The notes under the pieces are model-generated. The model made no database searches. It was given only the letters and a program-made list of their open reading frames with translations, and was not told the DNA's origin. Made by a program: the position numbers and the translations under genes. A stretch of 64,000 nt of DNA. Source: Burkholderia anthina. Lineage in GTDB: Bacteria; Pseudomonadota; Gammaproteobacteria; Burkholderiales; Burkholderiaceae. Location of the stretch: NCBI RefSeq assembly GCF_902498995.1, contig NZ_CABVLY010000006.1, positions 62,001 to 126,000 of the forward strand, read 5' to 3'. This document shows, one piece after another, positions 8,105-19,000 of this stretch; the stretch's first letter is position 1, and each line of letters starts with the position of its first letter.

Positions 8105-11100
8105 CGCGCACCTCCAGGCCGGTTTGGGCCGGTGTGCCGATGCGTGCGCCGAGCGCCGCGAGCGTCGGCGACGCAAACACGTCGGCCACCGTCAGCGGGT
8201 GACCGGCGCGGCTCGCCGCGTCGACGAAGCGCACGACGTCGAACGACGTCGCACCGGCCTCGAACAGATCGGCGTCGGGCGCAGGCGCGGCCGTCGCGAA
8301 CGTGTCCGACCACAACGCCGCGAGCGATGCAACGGCGTTCGGGGCGGCCGCCGCTGCCGTGCCGTGCGCCGCATGGCGAGCCGGCGCGGCTGCGTCCGCC
8401 GTGCGCGCGGCGAACCGCGCATCGGGCGCGCCGAGCGTCGCTTCCGGCGCACCGGCGAAACGGGCGACTTCGTCGTGATACAGCCGGACGAGCGTGTCGA
8501 CGAACGCACCGTCGAGCAGTTCGTCCGCATACGAGAACGCGGCGCTCACGCGGCCGTCCGGATGTTCGACGACGTCCAGCTCCAGCGTGAACACGACGCG
8601 ATGACGCACGTCGTCGAATTCGGCGAGCGACAATCCGGCCCAGTCGCGCGCGGCCGCGCCGGTCGGGCGCAGGTAGTTGAACATCACCTGGAACAGCGGA
8701 TTGGCCTGCGCCGTGCGTGGCGCGCGCAGTGCCGCGACGACGTCGGCGAACGGCACGTCGGCATGCGCATACGCGGCGAGCGCCGTGTCGCGCACCTGGG
8801 CGAGCACGTCCGCGCGGCGGGCTGCCGCGTCGAGACGCGTGCGCACGACGACGGAATTGATGAAGAGCCCCAGCGCATCGCGCGCCGCGTCGCCCGTCAG
8901 CTCGCGCGTCGACGCGAGCACGCCGACCGGCTGGTCGGCCGCGCCGGTCGCGCGGAACAGCGCGGTGTTGAGCGCCGCGTGCAGCAGCATCGGCAACGTC
9001 GCATGCGCGGCCGATGCGGCGGCGCGCGCCGTCCGGATCAGCGCCGCATCGAACTCGAACGCGATGCGTGCCGCGCGCCATTGCGGGACGGCCGGCGCAT
9101 CCGCGCGCTGCGGCAGCACGCACGACGGCAGCTCGGCCAGCGCGTCGCGCCAGTACGCGACGCGGGCCGGGTGGCACGGCGCAGGCAAGACGAGCGGGCT
9201 ATTCTCCCGCGCGGGCGTCGATGCCGATGCCGCTTGACCGCGCACGCTATCGACATAGCGCGCGCGTACCGCATCGAGCCACAACTCGATCGATTCGCCA
9301 TCCGACACGATGTGATGGATCGTCACCGACAACACGTGATCCTCGGCGCCGAGCCGCAGCACGCGTGCGCGCCACAGCGGCGCATCGGCGACGAGATCGA
9401 ACGGTGCGAGCGCATCCGCATCCGTCAGCGCAGCCGCACGGGCGAGCGCATCGGGCTGTGCCGACAGATCGACGACCGGCAGCGCGACGGTCGGGGCGTC
9501 GTCGATCCGCTGGCCCGGCAGCATGCCGTCGCGCGTGACGAGCCGCGTGCGCAGCGCCGGATGTGCGGCTGCCGCGGCGGAAAACGCCGCGCGCAGCGCA
9601 GCGACGTCGAGCGGGCCGCGCACGCGCAGCGCGACCGGAATGTTGTACGCGGCGCTGTCCGGCTGCGCGCGCCACAGGAACCAGAGGCCGAGCTGCGCGG
9701 GCGACAGCGGCCACACACCGTGCGCATCGGGTTTGACCACCGCGACGCCCGGCGCCGCGGCGCCGGCGTGTGCGGCGCGCGGTGCGTCGGCAACCTGCCG
9801 CGCATATTGCGCGAGCACCGGCGCTTCGAACAGCGCGCGTACCGGCACGTCGCGGCCGAGCCGCTCGGCGACGCGCGTCGCGACGCGCACCGCGGCCAGC
9901 GAATGGCCGCCGAGTTCGAAGAAGTGATCGCCACGGCCGACGCGCTCGACGTTCAGCACGTCGCGCCAGATCGCCGCGAGCGCGGCCTCGTCGCCGTCGT
10001 GCGGCGCTTCGTATGCACGTTCGACGCGCACCGGCGCGGGCAGTCGCGCGCGGTCGACCTTGCTGTTGGCATTGCGCGGCAGCGCGTCGAGCACGATCAG
10101 TTGCGCCGGCACCATGTAGTCGGGCAGCGTGCGGCGCAGATGCGCATCGAGCGTCGCGGCTTCGACGGGGTGCGCCGCGGCCTGCGCGTCGGCGGTCAGT
10201 TCGACGTACGCGACGAGCTGGGCCTGCGCGCCCTGCCCGTGCACGACCGCGCACGCTTCGCGCACCGCGTCGTGCGCGGCGAGCTGGGCCTCGATTTCAC
10301 CGAGTTCGATGCGCAGCCCGCGCAGCTTCACCTGATGATCGACACGCCCGATGAAATCGAACACGCCGTCCGCGCGACGCCGCACGAGGTCGCCGGTGCG
10401 ATACAGGCGCGCGCCCGGCGCGCCGTACGGATCGGGCACGAAGCGCTCGGCCGTCAGCGCCGGACGATCCAGATAGCCGCGCGCCACGCCGATCCCCTCG
10501 CCGCCCAGATACAGTTCGCCGATCACGCCGACCGGCAGCGGATGCAGCCGCGCGTCGAGCACGTGCGCGGTGCGCGCGCCGACCAGCGTGCCGATCGGCA
10601 GGTACGCGGCGTCGCCAAGTGCCGCGAGATCGTCGCCGGGACGGAACATCCACAACGTCGGCGTGATGACGGTCTCGGTCGGGCCGTAGCCGTTGACCAC
10701 CCGCACGTTCGGCATCGCGCGGCGCAGCATCGCGAACGCTTCGCGCGACGTCGCCTCGCCGCCGACGGTCAGCGAACGCAGCGTCGGCGGTGCGCCGTGC
10801 GCGAGCGTCCATTCCGCGAGTTGCGCGGCGCAGCCGGGCGGCACGTAGGTCATCGTCACGCCGTCGCGGACCATCATCGCGCAGGTCTGCGCGGGCGGCC
10901 ACAGCACGTCGGCCGTCACCGACACGGCGGCGCCCGACAGGTATTGCGAAAACCAGCCTTCGTGCGCGCCGTCGAAGTTGACCGACTGGAACAGCAGGAA
11001 TACGTCGTGTTCGCCCGCGCCGTAGCGCTCGGCGATCGCCACGCAGTGCCGCGCGAATGCCGCGTGATCGACGATCACGCCCTTCGGCTTGCCCGTCGAG

Positions 11101-13088
11101 CCCGACGTGTAGATCGCGTACGCCGCATGGCCGGGCAGTACGTTCGGCAATTCAACGTGCGCGGCTTCGTCGAATGTTGCGACTTCGTCCGCGCGCCAGA
11201 TGCGCAGTTCCGGCAGATCGGGCAGCGACGCGGCGCTCGCGGCGTCGGTCAGCACGTGCGCGATGCCCGCGTCGCCGACGATCTGCGCGAGCCGTTCGCG
11301 CGGATGGGCCGGATCGAGCGGCACGAACGCGGCGCCCGACTTCAGCACCGCGATCAGCGCGACCAGCAGGTCGACCGAACGCTGCAGCGCGACGCCGACG
11401 CGCATCTCGGGCCGCACGCCGGCCGCGACGAGATTGCGCGCGATGCGCGCGGCGCGGGCGTCGACTTCGCCGCGCGTAAACGCGCGATCGATGTCGGCGA
11501 CGCCGCGCGCGTCGGGCCGCGCCTGCGCATGCGCGGCGATGCGCGCATGCACCGGCACGAACGGTTCGGCCTCGGCCGCACCCGCCGGCGCGTTCCACGC
11601 GAACAGTTGCGCGAGTTCATCGGCGGGCAGCCAGTCGAGATCGCCGATCGGCATGTCGGGGCGCGCGAGCGCGTCGCCGAGCAGCGTGACGAAGCGCGCG
11701 GCGAGCCGCGCGATCGCGTCCGCGTCGAACAGGTCGAGCGCGTAGATGAAGGCGGCGTCGAAGGTGCCGTCGGGCGTCGCCTCGACGGCGAGCGTCAGGT
11801 CGAATTTCGCGGACGGCGTGCCGGACGGCAACAGCGCGGCCGACGCCGCGCCCAGTGCGGGCAGCGCGCGGCGCTCGCCATAGGCGGCCATCACCTGGAA
11901 CAGCGGATGATGGCTCGCGCTGCGCGGCACGCCGAGCGCGTCGACGACCTGTTCGAACGGCACGTCCTGGTGCATCTGCGCATCGACGAGCGCACGCTGC
12001 GTACGCGCGACCAGCGACGAGAAATCGCCGTGCGCGGGCACGTCGATGTCGATCGCGAGCGTGTTGACGAAGAACCCGATCAGGCTGCCCGTCTCCGCGC
12101 GCTCCCGGTTCGCGGCCGGCACGCCGACGCAGATCCGCGCGTCGCCCGTGGCGCGGGCGAGCAACGCGTCGAGCGCGGCAAGCAGCACCGCGAACGGCGT
12201 CGCCCCCGACGCGGCCGCGAAGGCGCGCAGTTGCGCGCCGATCCGCGCGTCGAGCGAAAACACGTGGCGCGCGCCGCGCGCGCTGCGCCGTGCGGGCCGT
12301 GCGGCCGCACCCGGCAACGTGAGCACGCCGCGCTGCGGATCGAGCCGCTCGCGCCAGAACGCGAGCTGCCGGTCGCGCTCGCCGGCGTCGAGCCAGCGGC
12401 GCTGCCACAGCGCGTAGTCCGCATACTGGATCGGCAGCGGCGGGAGCGGCACCGGTTCGTTTGACGCATAGGCGCGATAGAACGCCGCGAGCTCGTCGAG
12501 CATCACGCCCGACGACCAGCCGTCCGACACGATGTGGTGAACGGTCAGCGCGAGCCAGTGATGCGTCGCGTCGAAGCGGATCAGGTGGGCACGCACGAGC
12601 GGCGCCGCGCCGAGATCGAACGCAATGGCTTCGTCGGCGGTCGCGACGCTGTCGGCGCGCGCGCTGCGCTGCGCGTCGGGCAGCGCTTCGAGATCGGTCT
12701 CGCGCCACGGGCAGCGCAGCGGCGCGTGGATCGTCTGCGCGACGCCGTCCTCCGCTTCGTCGAAGGTCGTGCGCAGCGCTTCATGGCGCGCGATCAGTGC
12801 GTCGCACGCGAGGCGCAGCGCGTGCGCGTCGAGCGGGCCCGTCAGCGCGAGCCGCTCGGTGATGTGATACGCGTCCGGCGCGTCGATCAGCCGCGCATGC
12901 AGCCACAACCGCGTTTGTGCGAACGATGCGCTCACGCGGTCGCTGCGGGGCGTGCGCGGCGGGATCGGGAGCACGCGAAAGTCGATGCCGGCCGCATCGA
13001 GCTTGTCGATGAAGACGGCGCGCTGCGCGTCGGGCAGTTGCGCGAAACGCGTCGCGAGCGCGAGCCAGTCGGGTTGAACCTTCGTCAT
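8094..13088 (-). CDS. orbJ: Ornibactin NRPS OrbJ (C-A-T-C-T)
   Basis: 1664 residues; AAGGA six bases before ATG 13088, nine bases after the orbI stop. Domains: condensation (~1-450, HHIVSDG near 186), adenylation (~480-1000, YTSGSTGKPKG near 660, then YRTGDLVRRRADG and NSKVDRARL), carrier (LGGHSL near 1056), second condensation (~1090-1560, HHIVSDG near 1259), and a final carrier-like domain near 1614 whose core reads GATSFD in place of LGGHSL but keeps the serine. There is no thioesterase or reductase domain. My by-eye ten-residue code for the A domain is D-G-E-Y-T-G-G-I-T, very like module 1 of OrbI and consistent with a modified N5-hydroxyornithine. It would add the last ornithine; the terminal C-T pair probably handles release onto putrescine. 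That last role is inference. Confidence 0.93.
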   Translation of the reverse strand: MTKVQPDWLALATRFAQLPDAQRAVFIDKLDAAGIDFRVLPIPPRTPRSDRVSASFAQTRLWLHARLIDAPDAYHITERLALTGPLDAHALRLACDALIARHEALRTTFDEAEDGVAQTIHAPLRCPWRETDLEALPDAQRSARADSVATADEAIAFDLGAAPLVRAHLIRFDATHHWLALTVHHIVSDGWSSGVMLDELAAFYRAYASNEPVPLPPLPIQYADYALWQRRWLDAGERDRQLAFWRERLDPQRGVLTLPGAAARPARRSARGARHVFSLDARIGAQLRAFAAASGATPFAVLLAALDALLARATGDARICVGVPAANRERAETGSLIGFFVNTLAIDIDVPAHGDFSSLVARTQRALVDAQMHQDVPFEQVVDALGVPRSASHHPLFQVMAAYGERRALPALGAASAALLPSGTPSAKFDLTLAVEATPDGTFDAAFIYALDLFDADAIARLAARFVTLLGDALARPDMPIGDLDWLPADELAQLFAWNAPAGAAEAEPFVPVHARIAAHAQARPDARGVADIDRAFTRGEVDARAARIARNLVAAGVRPEMRVGVALQRSVDLLVALIAVLKSGAAFVPLDPAHPRERLAQIVGDAGIAHVLTDAASAASLPDLPELRIWRADEVATFDEAAHVELPNVLPGHAAYAIYTSGSTGKPKGVIVDHAAFARHCVAIAERYGAGEHDVFLLFQSVNFDGAHEGWFSQYLSGAAVSVTADVLWPPAQTCAMMVRDGVTMTYVPPGCAAQLAEWTLAHGAPPTLRSLTVGGEATSREAFAMLRRAMPNVRVVNGYGPTETVITPTLWMFRPGDDLAALGDAAYLPIGTLVGARTAHVLDARLHPLPVGVIGELYLGGEGIGVARGYLDRPALTAERFVPDPYGAPGARLYRTGDLVRRRADGVFDFIGRVDHQVKLRGLRIELGEIEAQLAAHDAVREACAVVHGQGAQAQLVAYVELTADAQAAAHPVEAATLDAHLRRTLPDYMVPAQLIVLDALPRNANSKVDRARLPAPVRVERAYEAPHDGDEAALAAIWRDVLNVERVGRGDHFFELGGHSLAAVRVATRVAERLGRDVPVRALFEAPVLAQYARQVADAPRAAHAGAAAPGVAVVKPDAHGVWPLSPAQLGLWFLWRAQPDSAAYNIPVALRVRGPLDVAALRAAFSAAAAAHPALRTRLVTRDGMLPGQRIDDAPTVALPVVDLSAQPDALARAAALTDADALAPFDLVADAPLWRARVLRLGAEDHVLSVTIHHIVSDGESIELWLDAVRARYVDSVRGQAASASTPARENSPLVLPAPCHPARVAYWRDALAELPSCVLPQRADAPAVPQWRAARIAFEFDAALIRTARAAASAAHATLPMLLHAALNTALFRATGAADQPVGVLASTRELTGDAARDALGLFINSVVVRTRLDAAARRADVLAQVRDTALAAYAHADVPFADVVAALRAPRTAQANPLFQVMFNYLRPTGAAARDWAGLSLAEFDDVRHRVVFTLELDVVEHPDGRVSAAFSYADELLDGAFVDTLVRLYHDEVARFAGAPEATLGAPDARFAARTADAAAPARHAAHGTAAAAAPNAVASLAALWSDTFATAAPAPDADLFEAGATSFDVVRFVDAASRAGHPLTVADVFASPTLAALGARIGTPAQTGLEVRDAG

Positions 13089-13097
13089 CCGTCGTCC

Positions 13098-16000
13098 TTA
13101 TTGGGTTTCCAGTTCGCCGAGCAGCGCGTCGATCGCGCTCGCCGCATCGGTTTCACCACGCGCCGCGCAGGCCGCATCGATCGCGTCCGCGCAGCGTGCG
13201 AGCGTGCGGGTGTCGAACAGCGTGCGCAGCGGCAGCGCGAGGCCCCAGTGCAGATTCGCCTGCGCATGCGCCTGCGTCGCGAGCAGCGAGTGACCGCCGA
13301 GCAGGAAGAAATCGTCGTCGCGGCCGATCGCGTCCACGTGCAGCACGCGCTGCCAGATCGCCGCGAGCGCACGCTCGGTGTCGGTGGCGAGTTCGACCGC
13401 GGCCGCCGCTTCACGCACCGGCGCGGGCAGCGCATGGCGGTCGCACTTGCCGTTCGGCGTGACCGGCAACGCGTCGAGCTCGATCAGTTGCGACGGCACC
13501 ATGTACGCCGGCAGTTGCGCACGCAACGCATCGAGCAGCGCCGCGCGGTCGAGCGGGCCCGCGTCGCCACGTGCGACATAAGCAATCAACTGCTCGTCGC
13601 GCACGATCACGACCGCGTCGTGCACGCCCGGCGCCGCGCGCAGCAACGCCTCGATTTCGCCCGGCTCGATCCGCTGACCGCGCAGCTTCACCTGCGTGTC
13701 GACGCGGCCGAGGTAGTCGAGTGCGCCGTCGGCACGACGCCGCGCGAGGTCGCCGGTGCGGTACATGCGCGCGCCCGGCACGAACGGATCGGGCACGAAG
13801 CGCTCGGCGGTCAGTCCCGGGCGGCCGAGATAGCCGCGCGCGAGACCCGCGCCGGCCAGATACAGTTCGCCGGTCGCGCCGGCCGGCACCGGTTGCCATG
13901 CCGCGTCGAGCACGTGCAACTGCAGGTTCGCGATCGGATGGCCGATCGGCACCGCGATCGCGTTCGCGTCGTCGGGGCCGCAGGTCCAGTGCGACACGTC
14001 GATCGCGGCTTCCGTCGGCCCGTACAGGTTCACGAGCGTCGCGTTCGGCAGCAGCCGCGCGACCTTCGCGACGAGCTCGGGCGCAAGCGCCTCGCCGCTC
14101 GCGACGATCAGGCGCACGCTGTCGCATTGCGCGGCGGCCGCAAAATCGTCGAGATACGCGGCGAATGCGGCGAGCATCGACGGCACGAAGTGCAGCACCG
14201 TCACGCCGTGCGCGTGGATCGCGGCCGCGAGGCGTGCCGGGTCGCGGTGGTCGCCGGGCGCGGCGATCGCGAGCTTCGCGCCGATCGCGAGCGGCCACAC
14301 GAATTCCCATACCGACACGTCGAAACCGAACGGCGTCTTGTGCAGCACGACGTCGTCGCGCGTGAGCCGGTACGCGTGCTGCATCCACGCGATCCGGTTC
14401 GCGAGCGCGCCGTGCGTGTTGCCGGCGCCCTTCGGCTTGCCGGTCGAGCCGGACGTGTAGATCAGGTATGCGAGCTGCGCATCGTCGATGTCGGTCGTGA
14501 CGCCGGCGGATAGCTCGTCCGGTTCGTCGGCCAGCAGATCGGCCACCGTCAGCAGTTGCGTCGTCGCGCCGTCGCCGAGGGCGGCCTCGACCTGCTCGCG
14601 CAGATGCGCCTGCGTGATCGCGACGGCCGGACGCGCGTCCTGCAGCAGATACGCGATGCGCTCGGCCGGATAGTCGGGGTCGATCGGCAGGTACGCGGCG
14701 CCTGCCTTCAGCACGCCGACGAGCGCCGTCACCATGTCGAACGAACGCTCGACGCACAACGCGACCGGCGTGTCGGGCCGCACGCCGCGCCGGCGCAATG
14801 CAGCGGCGACGCGTGCCGTGCCCAGGTCGAGTTCGCGATAGGTTGCACGCTGCACGCGGCCATGCGAGTCCGCGTATTCGAGCGCGATCGCGTCCGGCGT
14901 CGCGCGCGCGGCGTCGGCGAATTGCAGATGCAGCGGCCGACGCTGCGCGTCCGGCCACGTCTGTGCGGTGTGCTGCGCGCGGGCCAGCGCATCGCGTGCC
15001 GCATCGTCCGCGATCGACAGCGTGCCGAGCAGCGCGTCCGGCGTGCGGGCCAGCGCGTCGAGCGCGCAGGCGAACGCGCGGTGCCAGGTTTCGACCTGGC
15101 ACGCATCGATACGCGCGGTGTCGTAGCCATAGTCGATCGTCAGCGTGGCGCCGCTTTCGATCACGAGCGTCAGCGCGAAATCGGTCGCTTCGATGCTGCG
15201 CACGTCGCTCAGCGCGAGTGCGCGCGGATCGGCGTCGCGCGCCGTGTCGTCGACCGGGTAGTTCTCGAACACGACCAGCGTGTCGAACAGTGCGCCGCCG
15301 GCGCCGCGCGCCCAGCGCTGGATGTCGGCAAGCGGCGTATGCGCATGCTCGGCAGCGGCTGCGTTGTCGCGTTGCAGCGCCTGCAGCCAGTCGGCCGCGC
15401 GCTGTTGCGGCGCGGGCGCCGTGATCACCGGCAGCGTGTTGATGAAAAGACCGAGCACCGTGTCGACGTCCGCGAGCGCATCGGGACGGCCCGCGACGGT
15501 CGCGCCGAACGCGACGGCCGGCTGATGCGTCATGCGCTGCAACGCGAGCGCCCACGCGCCCTGCACCAAGGTGTTCACGGTCAGCTTCAGGGCCCGCGCG
15601 GTGTGCGCGACACGCGCCAGCGCATCGGCGCCGATCGTCGCACGCCACGTGACCATGTCGGCATCCGCACGGTCGGCCGCGCGCTCGGCGATCAGCGTCG
15701 GCGCGTCGAGGCGCGCGAGCCGGCCGGTCCAGAAGCGTTCGTCCGCGTCGCGGTCGCGCGTGCCGAGCCACGCGATGAAGTCGCGATAGCGCAGCGCCGG
15801 GCGGCTCGCGAACGGCGACACCGCATCGGGGTCGCGATAGTCGCGCAGCACGTCCGCGAGCAGGCGTGCGGTGCTCCAGCCGTCGAGCAGCACATGGTGG
15901 CGCGTCCACACGACACGCCATGCGTCGTCGGCCACGCGGATCAGCGTGAGCCGCATCAGCGGCGGCTCGCGCCAGTCGAAGCCGCGGGCGCGGTCGGCCG

Positions 16001-19000
16001 CGAGCCATGCGTCGAAATCGGCGTCGAGTGCGTCGCCGCGCGTGCGCCAGTCGAGCTGTTCGACCGGCATCTGCGCATGGCGGTGCACGCATTGCAGCGG
16101 CGCCGCTTCGTCGGGCATCACGCTGGTACGCAGGATGTCGTGGCGCGCGACCGACGCGGCGAACGCGGCCGCGAGCCGGTCGGCGTCGAGCGCCGTCGCG
16201 GTCGCGACGAGCTGGTTCACGTAGCTTGCGTGACCGGGCGCGAACAACGCATGGAACAGGATCCCCTGCTGCATCGGCGACAGCGGATAGACGTCGTCGA
16301 TCGTGCGCCAGTCGAGCGGCGCGCGCTCGATCGCGGCCTGCGTGAGACCGGCCGTCTGCGCGAGCGGGAAATCGCCCGGCGTCGCACCGCCGCCGCGATG
16401 CGCGACGCGTGCCGCGCAGGCATCGGCAAGCGCGCGCAGTGCGTTCGCGAAGCGTTCGGCGAAGGCATCGATCGTCGCGCGTTCGAATTGCGGTGCGCCG
16501 TACACCCAATGCACTTTGAGCGTGCGGGCGCCGTCGCGATCGGTATCCAGATACGCGTGAATCGCAAGCGTGTTGCCGAGCGGGCCTTGGGGGTCGCGCT
16601 CGGTGCCGGTGCCGCCGAAGCGCGGCACGAGCGTCGCATCGCGCGGCGCGTCGAACTGGCCGAGATAGTTGAACGTGACGCGCGGGCGCGGCACGGCGGC
16701 CAGCGCCGCGCGCGTCGCCGCATCGCCGTAGTGTGCGAGCACACCGAAGCCGAGCCCCTTGTGCGGCACCGCGCGCAGCGTGTCCTTGACCGCGCACAGC
16801 GTGTCGCGTGCGCTCGCGTCGACCGGCAGCGTCACCGGATAGTGGCTCGTCAGCCAGCCGATCGTCCGGCTCGCGTCCGCATCGTCGAACAGCGCCTCGC
16901 GGCCGTGTCCTTCGAGTTCGACGCGGCACGAAGCGGCGCCGTCGGCTTCAGTCAGCGCCAGCGCGAGCGCCGCGCCCAGCAGTTCGATCGTCTGCGTGCG
17001 ATACGCGGCGTGCGCATCGGTCAGCGCCGCGCGGGTCAATGCCGCGTCGATCGTCTGCACGACGACGGCCGCATCGGCATTCGTCGCCGGTGCGTCGGGA
17101 TGATCGGGCACGAGGTCGTCGCCCTGCGCCATCCCGGCCCAGTATGCGGTTTCGGCCGCGAACGGCGACGCCGGGTCCGTCGCCGCGCGTGCCAGCCGCG
17201 CGGCCCATGCATCCGCACGCAGGCCCGGTTGCGACAGGCGAACCGGTGCGCGCTCGCATGCGGCGCGATAGGCCGAGTCGAGGTCGTCGAGCAGAATGCG
17301 CCACGACACGCCGTCGACGATCGCATGATGAATCGCCAGATAGAGCTGCGTCGAACCGTCCGGAAGCCGTGCCGCGCATGCGCACGCGAGCGGCCCGCGG
17401 CCAAGGTCGAGGCGGCGCTGCAATGCGTCGAAGCGCGCCAGTGCGTCGGCTTCGTCGCGTGCCGCGACTTCGACGAACGGCAGCGCGTCGTACGGCTTCG
17501 CCGCGTCGCTGGCATGCCAGTTGCCGTTCGCGTCGCGCGCAAAGCGCTGGCGGAACGCATCGTGATGCGTGAGCAGCGCGTCGAACGCGCGTGCGAACGC
17601 GTCGGCGTCGAACGGGCCGCGCACGTCGAACGCGACCGACTGGTTCCAGTGGCCCGGGTGCGGCACGTCGAGCGCGAAGAAGCGCTGCTGGGCCGGTGTC
17701 AGGATCGCCGCGGCGGCCGGCGCGGCCTGGACTGGCGCCGGCGTTGCCGCGGCCGCCTCCTCCGTCTTCGCGATGCGCGCGAGCTCGGCGACCGTCGGGC
17801 CGTCGAACAGTTGTTTCGGCGTGAAGCGCACGCCGCGCTTGCGGGCCCGTGCGATCACCTGCAGCACGAGGATCGAGTCGCCGCCGAGTTCGAAGAAGTT
17901 GTCGTCGCGGCCGACGCGCGGCGCCTTCAGCACCGTTTGCCATACTTCGGCGAGCGCGGTTTCGACCGGACCCTGCGGCCCGTCGCCCGCTGCGACCGTC
18001 ACCGGCACGGCAGCCAGCTCGCGCAGCGCGGCGCGATCGATCTTGCCGTTCGCAGTCACCGGCAGGCGCGCGAGCGCGACGAACTGCGCGGGCACCATGT
18101 AGTCGGGCAGCGTCGCGCCGAGTGCCGCGCGCACGGCGGCTTCGTCGAATGCCGCGCCGTCGCGCATCACGACGAACGTCGCGAGCCGCAGGCGGCCGTC
18201 GTGCTCGATCGCGAGCGTTTCGGCCTGCGCGATCGGGCCGGCCGCGCGGACGGCCGCGCTCACTTCGCCCGGTTCGACGCGATAGCCGCGAATTTTCACC
18301 TGGTCGTCGATGCGCCCGAGGAAGGCGATCCGGCCGTCCGCGCGCAAGCGCACGCGGTCGCCGGTGCGATACAGGCGCGCGCCGGGCGTGAACGGATCGG
18401 GCACGAAGCGCTCGGCGGTCTGCGCCGGCCGGTTCAGGTAGCCGCGCGCGACGCCCGGCCCGCCCAGATACAGCTCGCCCGTTGCGCCTGCGGGCACGCA
18501 TGCGCCGAACGCATCGAGCACCAGCGCGCGCGCATTCGGCAGCGGTGCGCCGAGCGGCACGCCGCTCGCGGGATCGCGCGCGTCGACGGCGATCGACGCG
18601 GTGTCGCACGCGATCGCGCCGACCGTCGCTTCGGTCGGCCCGTAATGGTTGATCACGCGGCAGGCCGGCGCGAGCGCGGCGAGACGCGCGACGAGCGCCC
18701 ACGTCAGCGTTTCGCCGCCGGTCACGAGCGCGTGGCGCGGCAGCACGTCGGCCGGCGCGCGCGCGTCGAGCAGTGCCTGCAGGTGGCTCGGCACGATCTT
18801 CAGCACGCCGACGTCGCGGCGGCGCATTTCGTCGGCGAACAGGTCCGGGTCGAATGCGCACGCGGCCGGCAACAGGTGCAGCGTGCGGCCCGCGCACAGC
18901 GCGCCGAACAGCGTCGTGTGGCCGAGGTCGGCCGCGACGGTCGATACCATCGCGAACGACGCGTCCGGTGCGAACGCGAGTTCGTCGAGCATGCCCTGCA

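Noticed and set aside
7749-12464. Long plus-strand open frame opposite orbJ
   Set aside because: Same reason: composition of a shadow frame, no recognisable motifs, and it covers conserved A and C domains on the other strand.
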